Of a stretch of DNA of 64,000 nt, positions 42,335 to 51,547 are shown one piece after another. Origin of the DNA: Paludibacteraceae bacterium (GTDB lineage Bacteria; Bacteroidota; Bacteroidia; Bacteroidales; Paludibacteraceae); NCBI GenBank assembly GCA_017937025.1, contig JAGBEJ010000006.1:1-64000 (forward strand). Reading direction: 5' to 3'. The position numbers were made by a program, and so were the translations under genes. The first letter of the stretch is position 1, and every line of letters starts with the position of its first letter. Below the pieces are notes generated by a model. The model saw nothing but the letters and a program-made list of their open reading frames with translations. It was not told the origin of the DNA and did no database searches.

Positions 42335-44713
42335 TTACTCGGCGTAATAGTGGTAGCCGTAGTTGTAACCGTATCTGTCGTATCCGCTGTATGATCTTGT
42401 CTTGCTTATGCCGTTGAGCACAATAGACATATTATTGAATTTCTTCTCTTTGTAATATGATTCGATTATAGGAATCACATCTTTGTCAACATAGTTAGCT
42501 CTTATGACAAATAGTGTTGAGTCAGCCACTTTTGATATGATGCTTGTGTCGGCGACTAACTCTGCAGGCGGACAGTCTATGAGTATGATGTCGTATTCTG
42601 TTCTTGCTGCGTCTAGCAATGTCTCAAGCTTGTTGTTGTTCAGCAGTTCAGCAGGATTTGGCGGTATGCTTCCAGCAGGGAGCAAGTCGATGACATTGTC
42701 GTTGCTTGCTATCTCATTTTGTGTTATTATCTCATGCCAGTCAGCGATATTGCCGTTCAAATATTCAGACATGCCTTCCGTGCGTGCTCCCACCGATTTG
42801 CTCAACGATGCACGTCTGAGGTCAAGATCTATCATAAGCACTCGCTTTTTCTTTATCGAGAAGCTTATGGCCAAGTTCAGAGTTATGAATGTCTTGCCGT
42901 TTGTCGGTGTGGCTGATGTTACCATCGTCACTTTCCTGTTTTCGGCATTGTTTATGAATTCTATGTTTGTTCTGACTATGCGGAAGGCCTCGTTTATGTA
43001 GTCTTTGCCATTTTCTTTCACATAGATGTTTGACTCCTTCTTCTTTCTGCCTTTTTTCCTGCGCACACACTCGAACAGTCGTTTTTTCTTCTGCCCGTAC
43101 TGTGGTATAGTGCCCACGAACGGAATATCCAGCCCCTCGATGTCTTTTTTGCTCCGGATAGTTGTGTTCAGATTCTCCTTTAGCAATATTATTATCAAAG
43201 GCAATAGAATACCGGCTGCCAATGCTATCAGGAGCACATTCCTTTTAATTGGTGAACTTGGCGCGCTTGGATCCATTGGCGGAGTTATCACTCTTGTGTT
43301 GTACGCAGTGAAGGCCTGTGACAACTCATTCTCCTCTCTTTTCTGCAGCAAATAGAGATACAGAGCTTCTTTCACTTTCTGCTGTCTTTCCACCGAGAGC
43401 AGATATTTTGCCTGAGTAGGGTTGGATGCGATTTTCTCTGTGTTGCTTTTTTTGCTTCTCTCGAAAGAACTTATTTGTGTCTGCAGTGTGCTTATCTGTC
43501 CGTTTATAGAGGTGATTATCGCCTTTCTCATGGCGCTTATAGAGTTGTCTAAGTCCGAAACGAGCGGATTCTTCTCGCTGCTGTTTGCCACGAGGCGGTT
43601 GCGTTGCAGTTGCAGCGAGTTGTATTCAGTTATTTGCCTTTCTATGTTGTCGTTGCCCACGCCAATGTTGGCAGGCAGCAGCTGGTCCTTGTTTGTGTTG
43701 TCGTTTACGATCGACTGCACGTACTTCGTCATAGCGAGCTGGTTCTCCAGATTCAGCAGCAGGTTGTTGGTCTGGTTGGCTTGAGACATGTACATGCTAC
43801 TGGCGGCCTCCACGTCTGGTATCAAGTGTGTGCTCTTGTACGAAGATATGTCGTTGTCCACATTGCCAAGCTCATGCTCTATCACTGACAGACGCTCGTT
43901 TATGAACTTCGATGTGCTTATGGCTATCTGGTTCTTGTCCTTTATCCAGTTCTCGTTGTAAACGGCTATCAGTGTGTTCAGGAAATCCTCCGCACGCTGG
44001 TAGTTCACATCCTCGTATCTCAGATTTATGATTGACGATTTGTCATCTTCAAGCCTTACTGTCAGCTTGTTCTTGCACTCTTCTGTCGCGCTCAGTATCG
44101 CCTTTCTCTGCACATGGATTGTCTCCGAGAAATTCTTGTCGTAGAATGCGGTCTTCAGTACGGTAATCAAAGCTTTGCCGGCTTTCGCGCTGCCTCCTAT
44201 TTTGCAACTGCATGGCTCGTCTATCTTCTCTCCGTTTATCACAATATCGTCGAGTTCCACGTCGTCGCCGTTCGGAGTGATGCTGAACGAACAGTAGTCC
44301 TTGTCCTCGATGCCATCTATGATAACGTAGATAGGAAGCGACTCTCCGTACAGAGTTCTGTCCTTGAACAAGTGCTTTGTTTTGTAGCTTGTCTCGAGGT
44401 GGAGTCTCTTTATCGTCTCGTAGATTACGGCAGGAGACTTTATGGTTATTATCTCGTTGTTTACGTTTGTATTAACATTGAAGAAACCGAAGTCGGAGAA
44501 TGGCGATGCTTCGTTTGAAATCTGGGCACCTCCCTTTGACTCTTCCTTTATCAGCAGTGACGCTTGAATCGTGAATTTCGCTGGGGTCACAAGCAGATAC
44601 AGCAGTGAGACGCAGAGTGCAATCAACAGCGAAACTGCAAAGTAATTCCAATTAGCAGCACAGATGTACGCTATGTCTTTTATTCTTATAAAATCGTCCT
44701 TTTTTTCAGTCAT
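42335..44713 (-). CDS. Wzc-like polysaccharide co-polymerase and tyrosine autokinase
   Basis: 792 residues. N-terminal Wzz chain-length domain with a first membrane helix (about 20-40), a long periplasmic region with coiled coil (about 270-470), a second helix near 490-515 (VLLIALAAGILLPLIIIL), then the BY-kinase domain with Walker A TSATPTNGKT (about 600), Walker A' VLMIDLDLRR and Walker B IILIDCPP. The C-terminal tail SYSGYDRYGYNYGYHYYAE is a tyrosine cluster for autophosphorylation, which controls polymer length and export. No partner phosphatase (Wzb or PHP type) is in the locus. The gene starts one base from the OPX gene's stop. Confidence 0.95.
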   Translation of the reverse strand: MTEKKDDFIRIKDIAYICAANWNYFAVSLLIALCVSLLYLLVTPAKFTIQASLLIKEESKGGAQISNEASPFSDFGFFNVNTNVNNEIITIKSPAVIYETIKRLHLETSYKTKHLFKDRTLYGESLPIYVIIDGIEDKDYCSFSITPNGDDVELDDIVINGEKIDEPCSCKIGGSAKAGKALITVLKTAFYDKNFSETIHVQRKAILSATEECKNKLTVRLEDDKSSIINLRYEDVNYQRAEDFLNTLIAVYNENWIKDKNQIAISTSKFINERLSVIEHELGNVDNDISSYKSTHLIPDVEAASSMYMSQANQTNNLLLNLENQLAMTKYVQSIVNDNTNKDQLLPANIGVGNDNIERQITEYNSLQLQRNRLVANSSEKNPLVSDLDNSISAMRKAIITSINGQISTLQTQISSFERSKKSNTEKIASNPTQAKYLLSVERQQKVKEALYLYLLQKREENELSQAFTAYNTRVITPPMDPSAPSSPIKRNVLLIALAAGILLPLIIILLKENLNTTIRSKKDIEGLDIPFVGTIPQYGQKKKRLFECVRRKKGRKKKESNIYVKENGKDYINEAFRIVRTNIEFINNAENRKVTMVTSATPTNGKTFITLNLAISFSIKKKRVLMIDLDLRRASLSKSVGARTEGMSEYLNGNIADWHEIITQNEIASNDNVIDLLPAGSIPPNPAELLNNNKLETLLDAARTEYDIILIDCPPAELVADTSIISKVADSTLFVIRANYVDKDVIPIIESYYKEKKFNNMSIVLNGISKTRSYSGYDRYGYNYGYHYYAE

Positions 44714-44714
44714 G

Positions 44715-45575
44715 TTATCTTGAGATTAAGATGCCTACGGAAACTAACAGCGAAGCCAGTGATATCCAGAAAGAAGTGCTGCGCACTGCGTTTCCGTTCA
44801 CTGTTCTTTGTCTTGCTCTGTAGCCGTTTGGCTCTACGTATATGACATCGTTTGGTAATATGTTGTATGCAGGCGAGTTTATCACTTCTTCGCCATTGCA
44901 CAAATTCACTTTATATGTTGTTACTTCACCGTTGTCAGGATTTGTTCTCAGCAGTTTCACGTTTTCTCTCTTGCCGTAAATCGTAAGGTCGCCGGCAAGT
45001 CCAAGTACCTCAAAGATGTTTGTATTGTTGCCGTCGAGGTTGTATCGTCCCGGAGTCTTCACTTCGCCCAGTATAGTCGCGTAGTGGTTTATCCATTCCA
45101 CAGTCACGAGCGCGTCGTTTACCAGACTGTTGCTCGTCAGCTCGTCCTTTATCTTCGCCTCGATTTCCTCCTTGCTCAGTCCGCCTATGTGTATTTTCCC
45201 GATTACAGCGAATTCTATGTCTCCATTCTGATCAACAGTGTAGCTTGATGCATCATGGCTCTGATATGCCGATGCCTCCACGGTTTGTCCTAATCTGTGC
45301 ACAACAATAGGTTTATTGAACAGCAATGCCAACTGAGGGTCTTTGCTGCTTATTATTATTGACAGCTTGTCGTTGGGCTTTGCTTTGATGATATTCGCGC
45401 TCGACTGCTTTACCGCCCCTGAGTCTAAATCCTGTATGTAGGTTACTTTTTTGGCGCTTCCGCAGCTGCAAAAAGTGCATAATAATGCTAATGCAGATAT
45501 GAGATTAACGACAAAAAGATGCTTTCTTTTGGTCGAATTATTTGATAATGAGGGTCTTATGTTCATATTTCGCAT
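44715..45575 (-). CDS. Polysaccharide export outer membrane lipoprotein (OPX, Wza-like)
   Basis: 286 residues. Signal peptide with a lipobox (CTFCSC, Cys about 39), the poly-export domain (KAKPNDKLSIII ... SYTVDQNGDIEFAVIGKIHIGGLSKEEIEAKI, split by a loop), an SLBB domain (ATILGEVKTPGRYNLDGNN), and a C-terminal hydrophobic helix (SFWISLASLLVSVGILISR) that in Wza forms the outer-membrane pore. Two starts are possible, at 45575 or 45566. It is the first gene of the polysaccharide operon. Confidence 0.93.
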   Translation of the reverse strand: MRNMNIRPSLSNNSTKRKHLFVVNLISALALLCTFCSCGSAKKVTYIQDLDSGAVKQSSANIIKAKPNDKLSIIISSKDPQLALLFNKPIVVHRLGQTVEASAYQSHDASSYTVDQNGDIEFAVIGKIHIGGLSKEEIEAKIKDELTSNSLVNDALVTVEWINHYATILGEVKTPGRYNLDGNNTNIFEVLGLAGDLTIYGKRENVKLLRTNPDNGEVTTYKVNLCNGEEVINSPAYNILPNDVIYVEPNGYRARQRTVNGNAVRSTSFWISLASLLVSVGILISR

Positions 45576-45600
45576 TTAGTCTATATTAAATGTAATTTTT

Positions 45601-45608
45601 CAAAGATA
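45601..45608 (-). promoter_or_regulatory. Possible -7 box of the polysaccharide operon
   Basis: TATCTTTG on the minus strand, 25 bp before the OPX start. No clear -33 TTTG. The spacer 45576-45756 contains no gene and no invertible-promoter repeats that I can see. Confidence 0.45.
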
Positions 45609-45756
45609 CAAAATCATTTAATAACATAGTCTGCAATGCCGCATAGAATGTGTTTTTCTTGGGCAAAGGCAAATGGAAAATCTTGTCCCTGGTTTTGAGG
45701 AACAGCTGACCTTATGATTTTTTTTTGAATGGAATGGTTTGCTGAACTGTGCTTTA

Positions 45757-47082
45757 TTACCAGCCTGTGGCTACGACAGAAAGCGTGACAGGATTCTCTT
45801 TTTTCTTGTTCATAAGTACGGCGTGCAGTTTGGCGTCATGCACGACTCCAATGATTGTGTTCGCCGAATTCATTGTCACGTCGGCTGGTATCAGCACGAA
45901 CTCGCAGTCCTCGTTGCTTTCCTTTTTCATCTCGTCGGCGATGAAGTACTTCATAGTGAACAGATATGTACTGTCGTCGGAGTCGAATGTTCCGAGGATT
46001 TCGTTTATGTTGTCTGGCATTGATGTTGTTTCCAGGAAGTTCTCGTATTCTGTCTTTTTGACGAGCAACATGTATGATGGCGCGCCGGTCTTGAATATCT
46101 TCGACACAGGCAGTTTGAGCAATGCGCTGTTCACTGCCAGTTTCTTATTTCCTTCTATGTATGCCATGCCGTTCTTGCTTGTTATGCCCAGTTTTTCTCT
46201 TATGGCTTGCACAGGCACGGTTAAGGAAACGCTCTTCTTTCCTGGCGAGAGTAGCAGAAAATCGTCTCCCAAGTCAATGGACTGCGGCGTTTGCTCTATT
46301 ATGTTGACTTGTCTTACGTTCTTGTTGGCAGGGAACGAGGTTGAGTATTCGATTTCAGTGCCAATGTTGTTCTTGTATGTGTACGAATAGTACATTGTCG
46401 CGCTTGTGACGTTTATCAGCGCTGTGCTGGCGTTTCCTGCCTCTATGTACAGTCCAGGGAAGTATTTCAGGAATTCGTCGTCGCTCTCGAAGGTGCTTTG
46501 CGAGTTCTTTATCTTGTCACGGAACTCGGCTTTGATGCCGCTTAGAGGTATGTCTATGTAGCTTGTTGTGGTGTCTATTTTGATGGTTTTGCTTATCACC
46601 ACCTCGTCGTCAACGTATGCGCTGACGTCCATGTCGTTGCTGTAGCTAGTTCGGTAGTTCAGCGACTGCTTCATTTTTTTGATGGAGAACTGCAGCAGCA
46701 GGCTTTCGTCGGTGTAGTTGCCGCCGGTGAAGTTTATGCGCATGTATAGGCTATCGTTGCTTATCTCGTTCGGCAGTGTTATTCTGCCGGACGATGCGAA
46801 TTGCATCAGGATACTTCCTTTTGTAGTTCCTATCGTGTCTGCGGTATATACACCTAAGAGCAAGGCCTCGTCGGTTACTTTTGATGGTATATTACTCAGT
46901 TCTAAGGCTTTGATTGCCAGTTGCAACGTGTCTTCTTGAATGTTTATTGCGTCTTTCGAAGGCTGCATTGTATTCTCAAACTCCTCGTCGGAGCATGAGC
47001 TCAACAGAACCAAATGCGCTAATCCAATCAAGAAAAATGTGAGTACGCTTTTGCGCTCTGCCTTTCTAAATATATCCATCAT
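45757..47082 (-). CDS. DUF4270-family lipoprotein
   Basis: 441 residues from the ATG at 47082. Lipoprotein signal peptide with lipobox LLSSC, then a beta-rich protein with the DUF4270 features: a DTLQLAIKALEL start, LLLGVYTADTIGTTKGSILMQFA, and internal VPVQAIREKLG. Function unknown. The arrangement DUF4270, GT5-like, panC, panD is one I recognise as common in Bacteroidales. The frame is open further upstream over the end of the GT5-like gene, but that part is not signal-like. The gap to the GT5-like gene is 16 bp. Confidence 0.82.
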   Translation of the reverse strand: MMDIFRKAERKSVLTFFLIGLAHLVLLSSCSDEEFENTMQPSKDAINIQEDTLQLAIKALELSNIPSKVTDEALLLGVYTADTIGTTKGSILMQFASSGRITLPNEISNDSLYMRINFTGGNYTDESLLLQFSIKKMKQSLNYRTSYSNDMDVSAYVDDEVVISKTIKIDTTTSYIDIPLSGIKAEFRDKIKNSQSTFESDDEFLKYFPGLYIEAGNASTALINVTSATMYYSYTYKNNIGTEIEYSTSFPANKNVRQVNIIEQTPQSIDLGDDFLLLSPGKKSVSLTVPVQAIREKLGITSKNGMAYIEGNKKLAVNSALLKLPVSKIFKTGAPSYMLLVKKTEYENFLETTSMPDNINEILGTFDSDDSTYLFTMKYFIADEMKKESNEDCEFVLIPADVTMNSANTIIGVVHDAKLHAVLMNKKKENPVTLSVVATGW

Positions 47083-47098
47083 TTTTTTCAGCGTGTGC

Positions 47099-47914
47099 TT
47101 ATGCGAATAAACTGTCGTAGAACTCCAGGTATTTGCTTGAGTATTCTTCTTTGTCGGTGCATACAAGGCTCTTGACTCCTGATTTCTCTATGAATGATTT
47201 CAGTTCGTCGTTTGTGTTGTCGGTTGTCATTATCACGCCGTCGCAGTTGGCGATGGCGAGCTCCATCAGTCGTGTGTAGTCCACGCCGTCCTTGCCCAGC
47301 ATCTCCAGATCCTTGTCGGTTATGCCGTCGAGTTTCAGGTTTTCCTTGAACTCTGGTTTGAATTTGCTTGTGAACTCGTTGTCATATAACGAAATGACGA
47401 TTTTCGCATCCTTGAAGAATGGGTCGTCGTTGTATGCTTTCTTTATGTACAGCGGAGCCAATGCCGACATCCATCCGTGGCAGTGAACCACGTTGGGCGC
47501 CCATCTGAGCTTTTTCACAGTCTCAAGCACGCCTCTGGAGAAGAATATTGTTCTCTCGTCGTTGTCGTCGCACTCTTTGCCGTCGGCGTCAGCGACAGTG
47601 TATTTTCTTTGGAAATAATCCTCGTTGTCTATGAAATAGACCTGCATTCTGGCAGACTGTATCGATGCGACTTTTATGATAAGAGGGTGGTCTGTGTCGT
47701 CGATTATCAGGTTCATTCCGCTCAGGCGTATGACTTCGTGCAGCTGGTTGCGGCGTTCGTTTATGCAACCGAATCGGGGCATGAATGCTCTCATCTCGCG
47801 GCCGTCCTCTTGCACATACTGGGGCATCATTCGGCAGATTTTAGACATGTCCGTTTCTGGGAGGTAAGGGGTAATCTCTTGGGAGATAAACAGAATTTTC
47901 TGGGCTTCTTTCAT
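47099..47914 (-). CDS. Half-length GT5 (glycogen/starch synthase)-like protein, probably not catalytic
   Basis: 271 residues, corresponding to the N-terminal Rossmann domain of glycogen synthase only: KILFISQEITPYLPE at the start, then MRAFMPRFGCINERRNQ, and PNVVHCHGWMSALAPLYIKK, a good match to the GT5 core. The ADP-glucose binding K-x-G-G motif that should follow the first strand is replaced by ETDMSKICRM, and the entire C-terminal GT-B domain is absent. The frame is open to 48247 but the upstream part would overlap panC on the other strand and has no similarity; ATG at 47914 is the start. Probably a conserved non-enzymatic homolog. Confidence 0.85.
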   Translation of the reverse strand: MKEAQKILFISQEITPYLPETDMSKICRMMPQYVQEDGREMRAFMPRFGCINERRNQLHEVIRLSGMNLIIDDTDHPLIIKVASIQSARMQVYFIDNEDYFQRKYTVADADGKECDDNDERTIFFSRGVLETVKKLRWAPNVVHCHGWMSALAPLYIKKAYNDDPFFKDAKIVISLYDNEFTSKFKPEFKENLKLDGITDKDLEMLGKDGVDYTRLMELAIANCDGVIMTTDNTNDELKSFIEKSGVKSLVCTDKEEYSSKYLEFYDSLFA

Positions 47915-47934
47915 ACGCAAAGATGTTATATATG

Positions 47935-47968
47935 CAAAGATATAGAAAATTTTCCGAAGAATACCAAA
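47935..47968 (-). promoter_or_regulatory. Promoter of the GT5-like/DUF4270 genes
   Basis: On the minus strand TTTG (47965-47968), 22-bp spacer, TATCTTTG (47935-47942), about 20 bp before the start. Confidence 0.45.
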
Positions 47969-48053
47969 CTTTTCTTCTTCATTTCTTTTCAATAATATTT
48001 GTTTTTGCTTTCTTTGCGCTCCGTTTGAGCAACTCAAAAAAACAATCTCAAAA

Positions 48054-48905
48054 ATGCAAATTATTCGTTCTGTTGCAGAGTTGAAGTCTGCGATAGAGAA
48101 TTTCAAAAAACAGGGCAAGACTGTAGGTCTTGTTCCTACGATGGGAGCTTTGCACGACGGGCATGCCAGCCTGGTGTCTAAGTGCAGAAAGGAAAACGAA
48201 GTGGCTGTTGTCAGTGTGTTCGTCAATCCGACCCAGTTCAACAACAAAACAGATTTGGCGACTTATCCGCGCGACGAGAAGAAGGATGCGGAACTTTTGG
48301 AATCGCTGGGTGTGGACATTATGTTTGCGCCGCAGCCAGAGGATGTTTACTCTGAAAAAGAGATGTCGCAGACTTTCGATTTCGACTTTCAGGGGTTGGA
48401 CAAGGTGATGGAGGGACTGCAGCGTCCGGGACATTTCAACGGCGTGGTGCAGATTGTCAGCAAACTCTTCACGTTTGTAACTCCAGACAAAGCTTATTTC
48501 GGCGAGAAGGACTTCCAGCAAGTGGCTATCATCAAGCTTATGGTGCGTACAATGGGCTTCAATATCGAGATAGTGCAATGCCCTATAGTCCGCGAGGAGT
48601 CTGGACTGGCACGCAGTAGCCGTAACCAGTTGCTTTCGGAGGCTGAGCGCAAAAATGCGGCGAACATATTTAGGGTCTTGAAAGAAAGTGTTAACTTTGT
48701 GCCCTCGAAGTCTCCTGCGGATTTGACGCAGTGGGTCATTGACAACATCAATGCCTGCGACGGTCTGCAAGTGGAGTATTACGAGATAGTGAACGGCGAC
48801 ACTCTCCAGAAGATAAACGGCTGGGACGATGCTGGCTATGTGGTGGGATGCGTCACTGTGCACTGCGGAAAAGTAAGACTGATAGACAATATTAGACTTA
48901 AATAA
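48054..48905 (+). CDS. panC: Pantothenate synthetase
   Basis: 283 residues. Joins pantoate and beta-alanine with ATP to give pantothenate. Signatures: VPTMGALHDGHASLV with the HxGH motif, VSVFVNPTQFNN, YPRDEKKDAELLESLGVD, RPGHFNGVVQIVSKLF, FGEKDFQQVAIIK, and the ARSSRNQLLS segment (KMSKS-like). Divergent from the GT5-like gene across a 139-bp AT-rich spacer; panD follows by 15 bp. Confidence 0.97.
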   Translation: MQIIRSVAELKSAIENFKKQGKTVGLVPTMGALHDGHASLVSKCRKENEVAVVSVFVNPTQFNNKTDLATYPRDEKKDAELLESLGVDIMFAPQPEDVYSEKEMSQTFDFDFQGLDKVMEGLQRPGHFNGVVQIVSKLFTFVTPDKAYFGEKDFQQVAIIKLMVRTMGFNIEIVQCPIVREESGLARSSRNQLLSEAERKNAANIFRVLKESVNFVPSKSPADLTQWVIDNINACDGLQVEYYEIVNGDTLQKINGWDDAGYVVGCVTVHCGKVRLIDNIRLK

Positions 48906-48920
48906 GCAAGTCGTTTTTTA

Positions 48921-49274
48921 ATGTATATACAAGTTTTAAAATCTAAGATTCACAGAGTTACGGTAACCGAGGCGAACCTTGAGTACATAGGCAGCATAAC
49001 TATCGACCAGGATTTGCTCGACGCCGCTAACATCATACCTAACGAGCGTGTCAGCATCGTTGACAACAACAACGGCGAGCGTTTCGACACCTACGTCATA
49101 GCCGGCGAGAGGGGCAGCGGACAGATTTGCCTGAACGGTGCAGCGGCGCGCAAGGTGCTGCCGGGCGATGTGGTCATTATCATGGCGTACGCTTATATGG
49201 ATGCCGAGGAGGCTAAGACGTTCAAGCCAAGTGTCATTTTCCCCGACACAAAGACGAACAAGCTTATCAAGTAA
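48921..49274 (+). CDS. panD: Aspartate 1-decarboxylase
   Basis: 117 residues. Pyruvoyl enzyme that makes beta-alanine from aspartate for panC. The self-cleavage site is visible as Gly-Ser in [17 protein letters not shown], and [30 protein letters not shown] and MAYAYMD follow in the usual order. Same operon as panC. Confidence 0.97.
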   Translation: MYIQVLKSKIHRVTVTEANLEYIGSITIDQDLLDAANIIPNERVSIVDNNNGERFDTYVIAGERGSGQICLNGAAARKVLPGDVVIIMAYAYMDAEEAKTFKPSVIFPDTKTNKLIK

Positions 49275-49293
49275 GACCAAGTTTTTTTACAAT

Positions 49294-49330
49294 ATAAAAA
49301 GAGCGAGCCGCGAGGTTCGCTCTTTTTTTG
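49294..49330. terminator. Bidirectional terminator after panD
   Basis: AAAAGAGCGAGCC / GGTTCGCTCTTTT with a GCGA loop and one G-T pair, flanked by A-tract and T-tract; serves panD and the convergent gene at 49345. Confidence 0.9.
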
Positions 49331-49344
49331 TGTATGTGCGTAAA

Positions 49345-49929
49345 TCACAATTTTGCCAACTTTGTAAGTCCGGATTTGGCTCCCATGACAAATGGCACGG
49401 GCTCGTTGTTCTCGTGGGTGAATGATTCGACGTACAATGGCTCGTTCTGAATGAAGAAATTGCATATGAACGTATCGCCAATCTGCACTTTGCTGTTTTG
49501 TGATTCAGTAACAATCCATTTGTTTTCGCCTAAATACTCTATGACGATTTGCCTGTTTGGCATCCACTCCAAAATAAGTTTCTGACCATTGTTTAACGTT
49601 GCCGAACTTATGCTGTATGACAGAATTGGCTTGGACTGGATTTCGTAATGTTTTTCGCAGTCGGCGATGAACTCGTCCCAGGATTTGTATCCGAGATATT
49701 TCGTGAGAATATTAAGCGTGCATTGTCTTGTTGTTTCGGCTCCGTCAATGTATCCCCATAGTCGTTTTAGAGTAGTGGGGCTCAGCATTTCTCCGGTCTT
49801 CTCGTTTATTAGTTCTGCAAGAGAATTAAAGTCGGCGGGGGTCCTGATTTTGAAATCGACAGACTTTTGTATAAGCTCTCTTAAAAGTATGATTTCGGGG
49901 GAATTTTTGCTGTAGTTTTTCTTTTCCAT
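49345..49929 (-). CDS. Putative DNA-binding protein of a Bacteroidota-specific type
   Basis: 194 residues from the ATG at 49929 (another ATG four codons upstream). The N-terminal 90 residues contain FNSLAELINEKTGEMLSPTTLKRLWGYI and TLNILTKYLGYKSWDEFIADC, a helical pattern that recurs in many uncharacterised Bacteroidota proteins and looks like a helix-turn-helix region with the recognition helix at SPTTLKRLWGY. The C-terminal half is predicted mostly beta (QKLILEWMPNRQIVIEYLG). It is divergent from the Ser/Thr kinase gene; the 155-bp spacer holds a GGTCC direct repeat, so it is a candidate regulator of the kinase unit. Function is inference. Confidence 0.65.
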   Translation of the reverse strand: MEKKNYSKNSPEIILLRELIQKSVDFKIRTPADFNSLAELINEKTGEMLSPTTLKRLWGYIDGAETTRQCTLNILTKYLGYKSWDEFIADCEKHYEIQSKPILSYSISSATLNNGQKLILEWMPNRQIVIEYLGENKWIVTESQNSKVQIGDTFICNFFIQNEPLYVESFTHENNEPVPFVMGAKSGLTKLAKL

Positions 49930-49991
49930 AATCAGAGTCATTCTGTAAATACAAATTTTGCAATTTTTATTCCAAGTTTGTAAAAAAATAT

Positions 49992-50006
49992 GGTCCTTGT
50001 TGGTCC
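49992..50006 (+). promoter_or_regulatory. Putative operator: GGTCC direct repeat, copy 1
   Basis: GGTCC-TTGTT-GGTCC, two identical 5-mers spaced one helical turn (10 bp) apart. It overlaps the -33 TTG of the kinase promoter. The surrounding 21 bases (49993-50013) recur perfectly in inverted orientation at 51682-51702. Confidence 0.55.
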
Positions 50007-50013
50007 TTTTTCT
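49993..50013. repeat. Left arm of a 21-bp perfect inverted repeat around the kinase gene
   Basis: The bases 49993-50013 are the exact reverse complement of 51682-51702. The arms enclose about 1.67 kb holding the kinase promoter, gene and terminator. Confidence 0.85.
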
Positions 50014-50029
50014 AGTGTGCGTAGATTTG
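50000..50029 (+). promoter_or_regulatory. Promoter of the Ser/Thr kinase gene
   Basis: TTG (50000-50002), 19-bp spacer, TAGATTTG (50022-50029), about 55 bp before the start codon. The -33 part lies within the GGTCC direct repeat, which suggests that a bound regulator would compete with or assist RNA polymerase. Confidence 0.6.
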
Positions 50030-50084
50030 TCGCTTTGTTCTTTTTCTTAGGTTTGTAATAAAATAGAAATTAAAAAGTATAGCT

Positions 50085-51518
50085 ATGTCTGTGGAGGAGA
50101 TTGCATCATCTGGTATAGTGCCGTCGCAAAGAGAGATGATAGATGGCAGATTGTCGGAATGGTCTTTGATATACGAAGGCGCGTATTCATTGTTGTATAA
50201 AGCAAAGAGATATGGTAAGTGGCATATAGTCAAGTGCTTGCGCGCTGAATTCAGAGGTAATGAGTTGTATGAGAGTCTGTTGATGAAGGAGTTTGAGGTG
50301 GGGGTGATGCTTGAGCATAAAAATATAGGCAAGACAGAGTCTTACGAAAATGACGAGCGTTTCGGAAATCTTATAGTGAAAGAGTATGTGGACGGAGTGA
50401 CATTGCCAAACTTTTTGAAAGGAAATGTAAGCAAGGCGGAAAGGCGGAGGATTCTTGACGAGATACTTTCGGCGATGTCGTATTGGCATTCGTTCCAAAT
50501 TGTACACAGGGACTTGAAGCCGGAAAATGTTATGATAACAAGAAACGGATCTCATGTCAAGGTGATAGATTTTGGGCTGTCGGACACTGATTCGCATGCC
50601 ATATTGAAACAGCCAGCCGGGACGGAGAAGTATATGTCGCCAGAGCAAAAGTCGGGCGAGTTGGCTATAGATTGCCGTAGTGATATATATTCGTTTGGCA
50701 TGTTGTTGAAGGACTTGTTTCCTTCTTGTTATTCAAACGTGTGTAGAAAATGTACAGAACAAGACCGTGAAAAGAGGTATGGGAGCGCCAACGAGATACA
50801 ACGTGCGTTAGACAAGACTGATAAAATGAAGAAGTTTTTGCTCGTGCTGGTTCCTGTTTTGGCTCTTGTGCTAATTGCCGTGATTTTTGCGGGTAAAAAT
50901 GGGATATGGTCACAGGTAAAATGGTTAGAATACTCAAGTGAAGACTTGGTCGTTGATACATTGACAAAAGCAAAAAAAAGAGAGGATGCAATAAATAATG
51001 GAATAGAAGACCCAAGTGAACGAAAGGAGCAAGAGTCAGTTGTGGTTGTAAAAAGATTCTGTGATACTACAGATACCAGTGATATAACAAAACGTCAGAG
51101 TGTAATAGACGGTAAACTCACCGAGGAAGAGAAAAATGAGATTGAACAATATGAAGCACTGAAAAGGGAATCGTTAAATCGTATTTGGGAACGTGTAAAA
51201 GCAGGTGAATTCAAATGGCAGCAGGAAGCGGCTGATGAACTTGCCTGTTGTGCGTATAATTTGGCGATAGAAGGGCATAATAGAATGAGAAGAATAGAAA
51301 AGCATACGCTTCTGTATTATGCATATGCAGAATCTGTAGATATATGGATAGGAAAAGAATATTTGTTCGTAAGTCAAGAAATAAATAAGCTTCCTTTTTA
51401 TATCGATTACAAAAACAAAGATGATAAAGTAAGAGAAGAATACGATAAAAAGGATAAAATGTATAGAAAGGAAATAGCTGAACTGTATAAACTTTGGATT
51501 GAGACAAAGCCAGACTAA
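50085..51518 (+). CDS. Membrane-anchored eukaryotic-like Ser/Thr protein kinase
   Basis: 477 residues. Kinase domain about 25-240: degenerate glycine loop (EGAYSLLYKAKRYGK), invariant Lys in HIVKCL, catalytic loop IVHRDLKPENVMI (about 139-151), DFGLSD, activation segment GTEKYMSPEQKSG and SDIYSFGMLLKDLF. One membrane helix follows (about 247-268, FLLVLVPVLALVLIAVIFA), then a 205-residue probably periplasmic region rich in Lys and Glu with no known domain (no PASTA). All catalytic residues are present, so it should be active. The tail is encoded by markedly AT-rich DNA compared with the kinase part. Divergent from a putative DNA-binding protein and followed by a lipoprotein and a DUF456 gene. 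Confidence 0.9.
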   Translation: MSVEEIASSGIVPSQREMIDGRLSEWSLIYEGAYSLLYKAKRYGKWHIVKCLRAEFRGNELYESLLMKEFEVGVMLEHKNIGKTESYENDERFGNLIVKEYVDGVTLPNFLKGNVSKAERRRILDEILSAMSYWHSFQIVHRDLKPENVMITRNGSHVKVIDFGLSDTDSHAILKQPAGTEKYMSPEQKSGELAIDCRSDIYSFGMLLKDLFPSCYSNVCRKCTEQDREKRYGSANEIQRALDKTDKMKKFLLVLVPVLALVLIAVIFAGKNGIWSQVKWLEYSSEDLVVDTLTKAKKREDAINNGIEDPSERKEQESVVVVKRFCDTTDTSDITKRQSVIDGKLTEEEKNEIEQYEALKRESLNRIWERVKAGEFKWQQEAADELACCAYNLAIEGHNRMRRIEKHTLLYYAYAESVDIWIGKEYLFVSQEINKLPFYIDYKNKDDKVREEYDKKDKMYRKEIAELYKLWIETKPD

Positions 51519-51547
51519 TATTACAAGATTTTAGATCGCATAAAATA

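Noticed and set aside
45576-45756. Invertible promoter of the polysaccharide operon, as in Bacteroides capsules
   Set aside because: No inverted repeat pair of useful length and no UpxY/UpxZ or invertase gene was seen; only a simple -7 box.
47915-48247. N-terminal extension of the GT5-like gene
   Set aside because: It would overlap panC on the opposite strand and lacks homology; GT5 proteins begin at the KILFISQE strand coded just after the ATG at 47914.
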